Shown: positions 6,870-13,207 of the stretch, in pieces | Numbering within the stretch: the first letter of the stretch is position 1 | Layout of the letters: each line of letters opens with the position of its first letter | DNA from: Ruminococcaceae bacterium UBA1767 | GTDB taxonomy: Bacteria; Bacillota; Clostridia; Oscillospirales; Acutalibacteraceae | Reading direction: 5' to 3' | Length of the DNA stretch: 16,981 bases | NCBI GenBank assembly: GCA_002315505.1 | Contig: DCGX01000051.1 | Coordinates: 2,734-19,714, forward strand | Notes under the pieces: generated by a model | What the model saw: only the letters and a program-made list of their open reading frames with translations | What the model was told of the DNA's origin: nothing | Database searches by the model: none | Position numbers and translations under genes: made by a program

Positions 6870-8366
6870 TTAACCGAAAATCAAATCGTAAAGGAAAATA
6901 AAGAACGAAATGAATGAGAACTGAACAGTTACCTTCTTAACTGCTGTTACTGTTCCGTCAGCTGTTGTAACTGTAATCTTTGTTGTACCGAAGCTGTGCG
7001 CTGTAACAAGACCATTCTCGTCTACACTTGCAACACCCGGATTTGATGACTTCCACTTGAATTCTGCTGAATACATTGAGTCCTCAGGGAGAACATTAAT
7101 ATAAATCTGAGTTGTCTTTTTGTATTCCATCTTGATGTCTTCCTCAGGTAAAAGGATGATTTCCTTTACAGGAACAACAATTCTCGAAATTTCAGCTTCA
7201 TCAATTTCAGGACAGAGCTTGCAATGTCTTCTCTTAATACCAACCTGACTTGTTGTAGGCTGTTTTACTGTTGTCCAGTCTGTCCAGCTATGACCTGTCT
7301 TCGGAATGATTTCCTCTTCGGTCTTCTGCTTGCAAACTGTACACTGCTTATAGTAGTAGCCATCATCTTCGCATGAAGGATCACGGAAACGCTCAACATA
7401 CTTATGCTTTGACGGGTCAACATCGATTTCCTGAGTATCGGCAATTGCACCGCATTCTGTACAATACTTTACCTTTGTTCCCTTTTTGTTACAGGTTGCA
7501 GCCACGGTAACCTGATAATCACCTGTTGTAACGTGAGTATGCTCTTCGGGAATTGTGTTGTTAATAACCGGTGTGATAGCTACTTCACCGTCCGGGTCCG
7601 CAAAGCAATTTGCTGTGATTGAGAAATCAGCCTTAACAATACCTGTCTGTGCTGTCTTCGGATATGTGATTTCTGCGAGCTTAGTATTGGCTGCAAGAGG
7701 AGTATTTCCGTTGTAAGAAATAACACCCTCGGTCTCTGTAAGACCCTCAACACCTTCTGTCAATGCAACAGTGCCGTTGGACAATGTTGATGTCGGAGCA
7801 ACTGTGAACTTTAATGCATCACCTGAGATGTATGTGATATCGAACTTAACATCTGTCAATGTTTCTGAAACCCTTGAAACTGTAAATTCAGCTGAATGAG
7901 CTTCAGGGAGAAGATTGTTAACTGTTGCAGTTATATCTTTTCTATCCTCAGCACCAACTACACAGCTGTCAACATTTACATTGAAATCGGATTTGATAAT
8001 GCGAGTTGGCTTAACCTTTGTATAGGTATACTCTGCAATCAATGTGTTTTCTGTTAATTCAACAGGCTTGCTGTAGGTTGCAATGTTGTCTGTCAAAGAC
8101 AAGCCTTCAACTGCCGAATTGATTGCAATTGATTTGCTCGTAAGACCTGCAGAAGGAACGGCAGCAACGGCAAAGCTGACAATTCCGTTTGACACATATG
8201 TAACAGTAAATGTTACTTCTGTCTCGGTTTCGGACTTCATTTCAACATTAAAAACTGCGTTCTTTACTTCAGAATCATCTTCTGCAAAAGAAGGTGCAGA
8301 TGTGCCGCCGAAAAGCATAACAGCAACAAGTAAAATCGAAATGGTTCTTTTAAGAATTTTGTTCAT
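6870..8366 (-). CDS. Secreted repeat protein with paired Cys motifs and a Big_2-like domain
   Basis: A 498-residue exported protein of unknown function. A signal peptide covers about residues 1-28 (positive start, hydrophobic core, SFA cleavage site). Two tandem beta-rich repeats of about 115 residues follow (about 37-157 and 159-276). They are recognisably alike and end NNLLPEAH and NNTIPEEH, each with a single Cys (C135, C254); they resemble cohesin or adhesin-type beta sandwiches, but I cannot assign a family. Residues 277-395 hold three Cys-pair units (CTEC at 302-305, CTVC at 342-345, CKLC at 382-385). The first two also have an earlier Cys (C292, C332) and end in Lys/Gly-His. A bacterial Ig-like Big_2-type domain spans about 397-481 (KWKSSNPGVASVDENGLVTA). 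The tail FSFISFFIFLYDLIFG is hydrophobic and aromatic, perhaps a surface-retention element. GGAGGA lies 7-8 bases before the ATG. Confidence 0.88.
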   Translation of the reverse strand: MNKILKRTISILLVAVMLFGGTSAPSFAEDDSEVKNAVFNVEMKSETETEVTFTVTYVSNGIVSFAVAAVPSAGLTSKSIAINSAVEGLSLTDNIATYSKPVELTENTLIAEYTYTKVKPTRIIKSDFNVNVDSCVVGAEDRKDITATVNNLLPEAHSAEFTVSRVSETLTDVKFDITYISGDALKFTVAPTSTLSNGTVALTEGVEGLTETEGVISYNGNTPLAANTKLAEITYPKTAQTGIVKADFSITANCFADPDGEVAITPVINNTIPEEHTHVTTGDYQVTVAATCNKKGTKVKYCTECGAIADTQEIDVDPSKHKYVERFRDPSCEDDGYYYKQCTVCKQKTEEEIIPKTGHSWTDWTTVKQPTTSQVGIKRRHCKLCPEIDEAEISRIVVPVKEIILLPEEDIKMEYKKTTQIYINVLPEDSMYSAEFKWKSSNPGVASVDENGLVTAHSFGTTKITVTTADGTVTAVKKVTVQFSFISFFIFLYDLIFG

Positions 8367-8422
8367 GTTTTATTCCTCCAAGAATTTTCTACGCAAAAAG
8401 CAATGCGTGAATATACACATAT

Positions 8423-8451
8423 ACTATAATATAAATAAAAGAAAAATACAA
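8423..8451 (-). promoter_or_regulatory. Promoter of the secreted-protein/oxidoreductase pair
   Basis: Minus-strand TTGTAT (8451-8446), 17 bases, then TATAGT (8428-8423). The leader of about 50 bases contains a small ACGCA/TGCGT hairpin (8391-8395, 8404-8408) before the ribosome binding site at 8374-8379. It is the only clear promoter for the two leftward genes. Confidence 0.65.
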
Positions 8452-8506
8452 GTATTTTAGGTATTTTTTTTGATTTTTAACGAATAATTAATCTTGGGTG
8501 AATACT

Positions 8507-10123
8507 TTGAGCAAAAGAATTATTGCGGTGTTTACCGCTTTTTGCATTACAATCGGTGCTCTTTGCGTGAGATTGTTTGAAATTGCAAGCAATCCGTCAA
8601 AATTTGTTTCTTCAACAAATTCACATTATGATTTTTTCGAATTGCAAAGAATTCGTGGAAAAATTACAGATTGCAATGGTAAAGCACTGGTTGATACACA
8701 TTCTGACAATTATGTTGTTGCAAAGCCTACTCTCAAAGCATTGAATTCTCTTCAAAAGGTTACTGACAGCAAAACCTTTGATTTGCTGAAAGCACGAATG
8801 CAAAAAGGAAATGCAATTTACATCAACACATATGAAAACACGGCAGAGCCGAGCTCTGATGTTTCAAACATCAGAGTTTACGAAAGGAACTCCGAATATC
8901 AGTTGGCTCAGCATTTGCTTGGCTATGTTAATTCCGACGGTGACGGAGTAAATGGGATTGAATATTCATTCAACGAAATACTCAAAACAGACAAGCTGCT
9001 TACTGCAAAAATACTGAAAGATGCATACGGACGAACTATAAACGGCTCGCCGATAGAAATTATGAACGACAACCCTAAAACTGCCTGCGTTCAGCTTACA
9101 ATAGACAGTAACATTCAGCAAATTGTCGAAGGTACAATGAATTTGTACAAAATCACGCAGGGTGCAACAGTTGTAATTGATGTAAAAAGCGGTGCAATCA
9201 GAGCAAGTGCATCCCGACCGAATTACAATTCCAATCAGCTTGAATCAGCATTGTCGGATAAGGCATCTCCCCTGCTAAATCGGGTTTTGCAAAGCTATTC
9301 TGTCGGCTCAGTGTTTAAGGTTGCGGTCTGTATTGCCGCTATAAACTGCGGAGTTGATGACTTTGATTACACGTGTAACGGCTCGTGTGACGTGGACGGT
9401 ACAAAATTCAATTGTAACAATTCAACCGCTCACGGTCAGCTTGATATGCAAAAGGCTCTTGAATGCTCGTGCAACTGCTATTTTATTAATCTTGCTAAAA
9501 AAATCGGAGCTGATTCATTGCTTGAAACGACAAATGCTCTCGGCTTCGGTCAACCGATTGAGCTTGCAGACAACTTAATTTCAAAATCGGGAACAATCCC
9601 CGAAAGGGACGATTTGAAATCATCGGGTGAGCTTGCGAATTTTTCATTCGGACAGGGCAGATTCACGGCATCCGTTCTTCAGATTGCTCAGATGATTATG
9701 TGCGTTGCAAACGGCGGAAGCTATGTAAAACCGTATCTCATCGAAAAGGTAACCGATTCCGAAAATGATATTTTACAATTTCACGAGCAGAATTATCCGA
9801 CAATTGTTATGCAGAAAAATGATGCAGACAAGCTGTCACAAATGCTGAAAAGTGTTGTTGAAAACGGCAATGCAATCAAAGCAAAACCGGACGAGGTTTC
9901 TGCCGCAGGCAAAACAGCCACAGCACAGACGGGTACATTTTTTTCAGACGGAACAGAAATCTGCAACACGTGGTTTGCCGGATATTTCCCTGCCGAAAAT
10001 CCTCAGTATGCCGTTGTAATACTAAAACAGGGTGGCTCATCGGGTGCAAATGACAATGCCCCTGCATTTAAAATGATTGCAAATAAAATTTACTCTTCTG
10101 AATATCTTGATTTAGCAAAATAA
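8507..10123 (+). CDS. Class B penicillin-binding protein (peptidoglycan D,D-transpeptidase, FtsI/PbpA-like)
   Basis: Membrane-anchored transpeptidase that cross-links peptidoglycan. I choose TTG at 8507 as the start because GGGTGA (8496-8501) sits five bases before it. The in-frame GTG at 8498 overlaps that site and has no ribosome binding site of its own. This gives 538 residues. Numbered from the GTG (subtract 3 for the TTG), there is one N-terminal membrane anchor (about 7-28), an RGKITDCNGKAL entry to the dimerisation domain (53-64), and transpeptidase motifs SVFK (S271 nucleophile, K274), SCN (S324, N326) and KTA (472-474, within AAGKTATAQTG). The acyl-serine, SxN and KT[AG] boxes are all present, so the enzyme should be active. 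It lacks a glycosyltransferase domain and obvious PASTA repeats, so it resembles the shorter PbpA/PBP2b type rather than SpoVD. No clear sigma-A promoter is visible just upstream. Confidence 0.9.
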   Translation: MSKRIIAVFTAFCITIGALCVRLFEIASNPSKFVSSTNSHYDFFELQRIRGKITDCNGKALVDTHSDNYVVAKPTLKALNSLQKVTDSKTFDLLKARMQKGNAIYINTYENTAEPSSDVSNIRVYERNSEYQLAQHLLGYVNSDGDGVNGIEYSFNEILKTDKLLTAKILKDAYGRTINGSPIEIMNDNPKTACVQLTIDSNIQQIVEGTMNLYKITQGATVVIDVKSGAIRASASRPNYNSNQLESALSDKASPLLNRVLQSYSVGSVFKVAVCIAAINCGVDDFDYTCNGSCDVDGTKFNCNNSTAHGQLDMQKALECSCNCYFINLAKKIGADSLLETTNALGFGQPIELADNLISKSGTIPERDDLKSSGELANFSFGQGRFTASVLQIAQMIMCVANGGSYVKPYLIEKVTDSENDILQFHEQNYPTIVMQKNDADKLSQMLKSVVENGNAIKAKPDEVSAAGKTATAQTGTFFSDGTEICNTWFAGYFPAENPQYAVVILKQGGSSGANDNAPAFKMIANKIYSSEYLDLAK

Positions 10124-10135
10124 ATGTGCTATAAT
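10107..10135 (+). promoter_or_regulatory. trpB promoter overlapping the end of the PBP gene
   Basis: TTGATT (10107-10112), a 17-base spacer and TATAAT (10130-10135) preceded by TG (extended -10). The -35 lies within the last PBP codons and the -10 just past its stop. The predicted start near 10142 leaves a leader of about 24 bases. That is too short for a T-box or attenuator and excludes the ATG at 10124 from this transcript. Confidence 0.75.
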
Positions 10136-10165
10136 TCTAAAAAACATTTCGGGAGAACTAATATT

Positions 10166-11383
10166 ATGATTTACAACGGCGTTGATTTTGATACCTATTT
10201 TAAAAAATATCCGGACAAAGACGGTTTCTTCGGTGAGTACGGCGGAGCATATATTTCAGACGAACTCAAGGAGGCAATGAAGGAAATTACAGATGCATAT
10301 TTCACCATCTGTAAATCAAGAAAATTCATTGACGAGCTTCGCAGAATCCGTAAGGAATTCCAGGGTCGTCCTACTCCTATCACTCATCTTGAAAGACTTT
10401 CAAATTCACTTGGTAAGGTTCAGCTTTATGCAAAGCGTGAAGACCTCAACCACACAGGTGCTCATAAGCTCAATCACTGTATGGGTGAAGCCTTGCTCGC
10501 AAAATATATGGGTAAGAAAAAGATTATTGCCGAAACCGGTGCAGGTCAGCACGGTGTTGCACTCGCAACTGCTGCTGCCTATTTCGGACTTGAATGCGAT
10601 ATTTATATGGGTGCTGTTGACATCAAAAAGCAGGCTCCGAATGTTGCAAGAATGAAGATTCTCGGTGCAAATGTTGTTGAGGTTACAGAAGGCTTGCAGA
10701 CACTCAAGGAGGCTGTTGATGCCGCATTTGCCGCATACAGCAACGAATATAAGGATTGCATTTACTGCATCGGCTCTGTTCTCGGTCCTCATCCGTTCCC
10801 GATGATGGTTCGTGACTTCCAGCACGTTGTAGGCGAAGAAGCAAGAGCACAGTTTGTTGAAATGACAGGCGAGCTTCCCGATGCTATAACTGCCTGTGTA
10901 GGCGGTGGTTCAAATGCCGCAGGCTTTTTCTCAGGCTTTTTGAATGACCCTGTTGAGATTTACGGTGTTGAACCTCTCGGCAGAGGTGAAAAGCTCGGTG
11001 ACCATGCCGCAAGTCTTAAATACGGCACAAAAGGAATTATGCACGGCTTTAATTCAATTATGCTTAAGGATGAAAACGGTGAACCTGCTCCCGTTTACTC
11101 AGTTGCAAGCGGACTCGACTACCCGTCATCAGGTCCTGAACATGCATTTCTTCACGACCTCGGCAGAGTTAAATATTCCACTGTTGATGATGAGGAAGCA
11201 ATCGATGCATTCTTCAAGCTTTCAAGACTTGAAGGTATTATTCCTGCTATCGAAAGCAGTCACGCTGTTGCTCACGCAATCAAGCTCGCAAAGGAAATGA
11301 ACACAGGTTCAATCCTCATCAACCTTTCAGGTCGTGGTGACAAGGATATGGACTACGTTATCGAGCATTACGGAATCAGATAA
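10166..11383 (+). CDS. trpB: Tryptophan synthase beta chain (orphan TrpB)
   Basis: PLP enzyme joining indole and L-serine to form L-tryptophan. From ATG 10166 it is 405 residues, the usual TrpB1 length. FGEYGGAY (22-29) and GRPTPI (67-72) open the protein. KREDLNHTGAHK (90-101) carries the PLP lysine K101, and AETGAGQHG (122-130) the catalytic glutamate E123, with the same 22-residue spacing as Salmonella K87/E109. GGGSNA (246-251) binds the PLP phosphate. GLDYPSSGPEHAFL and IESSHAVAHA follow. The start is chosen because GGGAGA (10151-10156) precedes it and the upstream ATG at 10124 lies before the likely transcription start. No trpA or other trp gene is in the window. Segments such as HKLNHCMGEALLAK and EPLGRGEKLGDHAASL differ from standard TrpB (usually HKINN...), suggesting a divergent subgroup that may use free or salvaged indole; that is inference. 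Confidence 0.95.
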   Translation: MIYNGVDFDTYFKKYPDKDGFFGEYGGAYISDELKEAMKEITDAYFTICKSRKFIDELRRIRKEFQGRPTPITHLERLSNSLGKVQLYAKREDLNHTGAHKLNHCMGEALLAKYMGKKKIIAETGAGQHGVALATAAAYFGLECDIYMGAVDIKKQAPNVARMKILGANVVEVTEGLQTLKEAVDAAFAAYSNEYKDCIYCIGSVLGPHPFPMMVRDFQHVVGEEARAQFVEMTGELPDAITACVGGGSNAAGFFSGFLNDPVEIYGVEPLGRGEKLGDHAASLKYGTKGIMHGFNSIMLKDENGEPAPVYSVASGLDYPSSGPEHAFLHDLGRVKYSTVDDEEAIDAFFKLSRLEGIIPAIESSHAVAHAIKLAKEMNTGSILINLSGRGDKDMDYVIEHYGIR

Positions 11384-11551
11384 TTATTCCTTCGGCAGTC
11401 CCTGTGAAATCTGCGGAAATTCATTTTCGTTGTCTGCGGTCGGTTGAATGTTGTAGGTTCCGTACTTATGCAAAAGCTCATCGCACGTTTCGGGTTGACC
11501 GAAAACAGGCTCGTCAATGTTTCGATAGAATTTATTCTTTTTGTTTTTCAT
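11384..11551 (-). CDS. Small conserved-type hypothetical protein, 55 residues
   Basis: An intact 55-codon frame beginning MKNKKNKFYRNIDEPVFGQP and ending GLPKE. It has a strong ribosome binding site AGGTGA (11563-11558) six bases before the ATG. Composition is that of a soluble peptide: a basic first ten residues, then acidic and polar, with no membrane helix, one Cys (C23) and a few aromatics. The stop codon directly abuts the trpB stop (TAA then TTA on the plus strand), so the genes converge with no spacer. I do not recognise a family. The good ribosome site, natural amino-acid use and otherwise unexplained space argue that it is real. I see no convincing promoter for it. Confidence 0.7.
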   Translation of the reverse strand: MKNKKNKFYRNIDEPVFGQPETCDELLHKYGTYNIQPTADNENEFPQISQGLPKE

Positions 11552-11608
11552 AAAATATCACCTCAGCTATATTTTATGTCGATTTTTACAAAAAACATTA
11601 GTTTTTAC

Positions 11609-11637
11609 TTGACAATATATTAATATTGTAGTAATAT
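11609..11637 (+). promoter_or_regulatory. Promoter of the tandem MgtC-family genes, with internal dyad
   Basis: Consensus -35 TTGACA (11609-11614), a 17-base spacer and TAATAT (11632-11637). Between the boxes lies the dyad ACAATAT-ATTA-ATATTGT (11612-11629), placed where a repressor would block RNA polymerase. The dyad is seen directly; calling it an operator is inference. Confidence 0.65.
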
Positions 11638-11652
11638 TTAACATCATAATTT

Positions 11653-11699
11653 AAAATAGTCAGCGGACGCAATTAAACCTGCGTCCGCCACTGTATTTT
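11653..11699 (+). promoter_or_regulatory. Long leader hairpin before the MgtC-family genes
   Basis: The core is a perfect G+C-rich stem GCGGACGCA/TGCGTCCGC (11663-11671, 11680-11688) with an 8-base loop. It can be extended by GT/AC and AAAATA/TATTTT (11653-11658, 11694-11699) across small bulges. The hairpin ends just before the ribosome site AGGGAG (11703-11708), which stays unpaired. No U-tract follows, so it is not a standard terminator. It may stabilise the mRNA or bind a regulator. The leader is too short for an M-box. Confidence 0.55.
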
Positions 11700-11716
11700 C
11701 ATAGGGAGATGAAAAA

Positions 11717-12451
11717 ATGGATTCGCTTTTGCCTTGCTTCGATTACCTCAGAGAATTAAATATTGTTTCGCTGATTGTGAAAATGGCTCTTGCTGTTTTC
11801 TTCGGCGGATTGATCGGTCTTGAACGTGGTCAGAAGCACAGAGCCGCAGGCGGTCGAACGTATATGATTGTTTGCCTCGGCGCGGCGCTGACTATGATAC
11901 TCAGTCAATACGAAACATTTTTGCTTAATAATCAGTGGGCAGACATTGTTCATGCTATCGGAATAAAAACGGACGTTTCCCGTTTCGGTGCGCAGGTCAT
12001 CAACGGAATCGGTTTTCTCGGTGCAGGTACGGTAATCGTAACAGGAAGGCAGGAAGTAAAAGGACTTACAACTGCCGCAGGCTTGTGGGCATCGGCCTGT
12101 ATGGGGCTTGCAATCGGTGCGGGCTTCTTTGAATGTGCAATACTCGGATTTATGCTGATTGTAATAACCACAATTGTATTTGACAAAATCAGCTCGTGGA
12201 TTGTTGCCAACGCAAGAAATATGGATGTATATGTTGAATTCGAGAAAATGGAAAACCTGGGTGAAATCGTCAACACCGTCAAGAGCCTGAATATTCAGAT
12301 TTACGATGTTGACATTCAGAAAGAAAAAAATCCGAATGGTGTTACACTCGGTGCAGTTCTTTCGACAAGGCTTCCAAAGGGTGAAACTCATTCGCACGTA
12401 ATGTCAAAGATTTCAAAGCACAAATTCGTTACTCTTGTCGACGAAATATAA
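11717..12451 (+). CDS. MgtC/SapB-family membrane protein, copy 1
   Basis: A 244-residue integral membrane protein. The N-terminal MgtC domain has about four or five helices, with family motifs GGLIGLER (30-37), AAGGRT (43-48), GIGFLGAGT (97-105) and GLTTAAGLWASA (116-127). A soluble C-terminal ACT-like domain (about 168-244) alternates beta strands and helix. MgtC proteins are linked to growth in low Mg2+, F-type ATPase modulation and acid tolerance; the exact role in Firmicutes is unsettled. Compared with copy 2 it has about a ten-residue insertion in the loop near residues 67-86. AGGGAG lies eight bases before the ATG. It is first in a two-gene operon. Confidence 0.92.
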   Translation: MDSLLPCFDYLRELNIVSLIVKMALAVFFGGLIGLERGQKHRAAGGRTYMIVCLGAALTMILSQYETFLLNNQWADIVHAIGIKTDVSRFGAQVINGIGFLGAGTVIVTGRQEVKGLTTAAGLWASACMGLAIGAGFFECAILGFMLIVITTIVFDKISSWIVANARNMDVYVEFEKMENLGEIVNTVKSLNIQIYDVDIQKEKNPNGVTLGAVLSTRLPKGETHSHVMSKISKHKFVTLVDEI

Positions 12452-12462
12452 GGAGGATAAGT

Positions 12463-13143
12463 ATGTTAGGTATTTTTGATTCAATTCGTGACGTTACTCT
12501 GCTTTCAGTATTTATCCGCCTTGTTCTTGCTGTTTTCTGCGGTGGAAGCATCGGAATTGAACGTGAAAGAAAACGTCGTCCGGCAGGCTTCCGTACTCAC
12601 ATACTGATTTGTTTAGGAGCGGCAATGACAACGCTGACAAGTGAATATCTATTTTCAAATATGAACCTCTATACCGATATCGGTCGTCTTGGTGCTCAAG
12701 TTATCGCAGGAGTCGGCTTCATCGGTGCAGGAACAATTATCGTTACAAAGCGTCGGCAGGTCAAAGGGCTCACAACCGCCGCAGGACTTTGGACCTGTGC
12801 TATTATCGGTCTTACAATCGGTGCAGGCTACTACGAAGCAGGTGTTCTTGCAACAATAATTATTCTGCTTGCGGAAATTTTCTTTTCAAAATTCGAATAC
12901 TGGATTCTTGTCAACGCAAAGAATATCAATATTTTCATTGAGTACAACGAAAACGATGACCTTGATAATGTAATAAGACTAATAAAAATGAACAAGGTTG
13001 TAATAATTGACCTCGAAATTACAAAGTCGGGCAACAATTCATGTGCAATATTCCAGTTGCAGTTGCCGAAAAAAATATCACAGGACAAGTTAATGACGGA
13101 AATTTCCTCAACGGACGGAATAGTAACTGTCGAAGAATTATAA
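12463..13143 (+). CDS. MgtC/SapB-family membrane protein, copy 2
   Basis: A 226-residue paralogue of the preceding gene with the same layout. It has GGSIGIERERKRRPAGFRTH (27-46), GVGFIGAGTI (83-92), GLTTAAGLWTCA (102-113) and a C-terminal ACT-like domain (about 152-226). The start is 11 bases after the upstream stop, and the AGGAGG site (12451-12456) shares a base with that stop codon (TAAGGAGG), so translational coupling is likely. The proteins are alike in the membrane core but diverged in the C-terminal domain, so this is an old tandem duplication, perhaps giving a heteromer. A strong terminator follows. Confidence 0.92.
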   Translation: MLGIFDSIRDVTLLSVFIRLVLAVFCGGSIGIERERKRRPAGFRTHILICLGAAMTTLTSEYLFSNMNLYTDIGRLGAQVIAGVGFIGAGTIIVTKRRQVKGLTTAAGLWTCAIIGLTIGAGYYEAGVLATIIILLAEIFFSKFEYWILVNAKNINIFIEYNENDDLDNVIRLIKMNKVVIIDLEITKSGNNSCAIFQLQLPKKISQDKLMTEISSTDGIVTVEEL

Positions 13144-13149
13144 ATATAC

Positions 13150-13189
13150 AAACAAAATTCCCACCTCATACGAAGTGGGAATTTTGTTT
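13150..13189 (+). terminator. Bidirectional terminator between the MgtC-family operon and fhs
   Basis: A perfect 15-base-pair stem, AAACAAAATTCCCAC (13150-13164) with GTGGGAATTTTGTTT (13175-13189) and a 10-base loop. The T-rich arm and tail on each strand allow it to stop both converging transcription units. Confidence 0.92.
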
Positions 13190-13207
13190 TATTCGATAGT
13201 CTTTTTA

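Noticed and set aside
10124..10165. ATG directly after the PBP stop as trpB start
   Set aside because: It precedes the predicted transcription start (about 10142); the ribosome site GGGAGA serves ATG 10166, which also gives the normal TrpB N-terminus.
10406..10825. 139-codon minus-strand frame inside trpB
   Set aside because: Antisense shadow of a well-conserved TrpB coding region.
11644..11716. M-box magnesium riboswitch before the MgtC-family genes
   Set aside because: The leader is only about 73 bases with one hairpin, less than half an M-box.
11756..12397. 213-codon minus-strand open frame opposite MgtC copy 1
   Set aside because: Its translation has no family features, it has no ribosome site, and the plus frame is clearly MgtC; it is a shadow frame.
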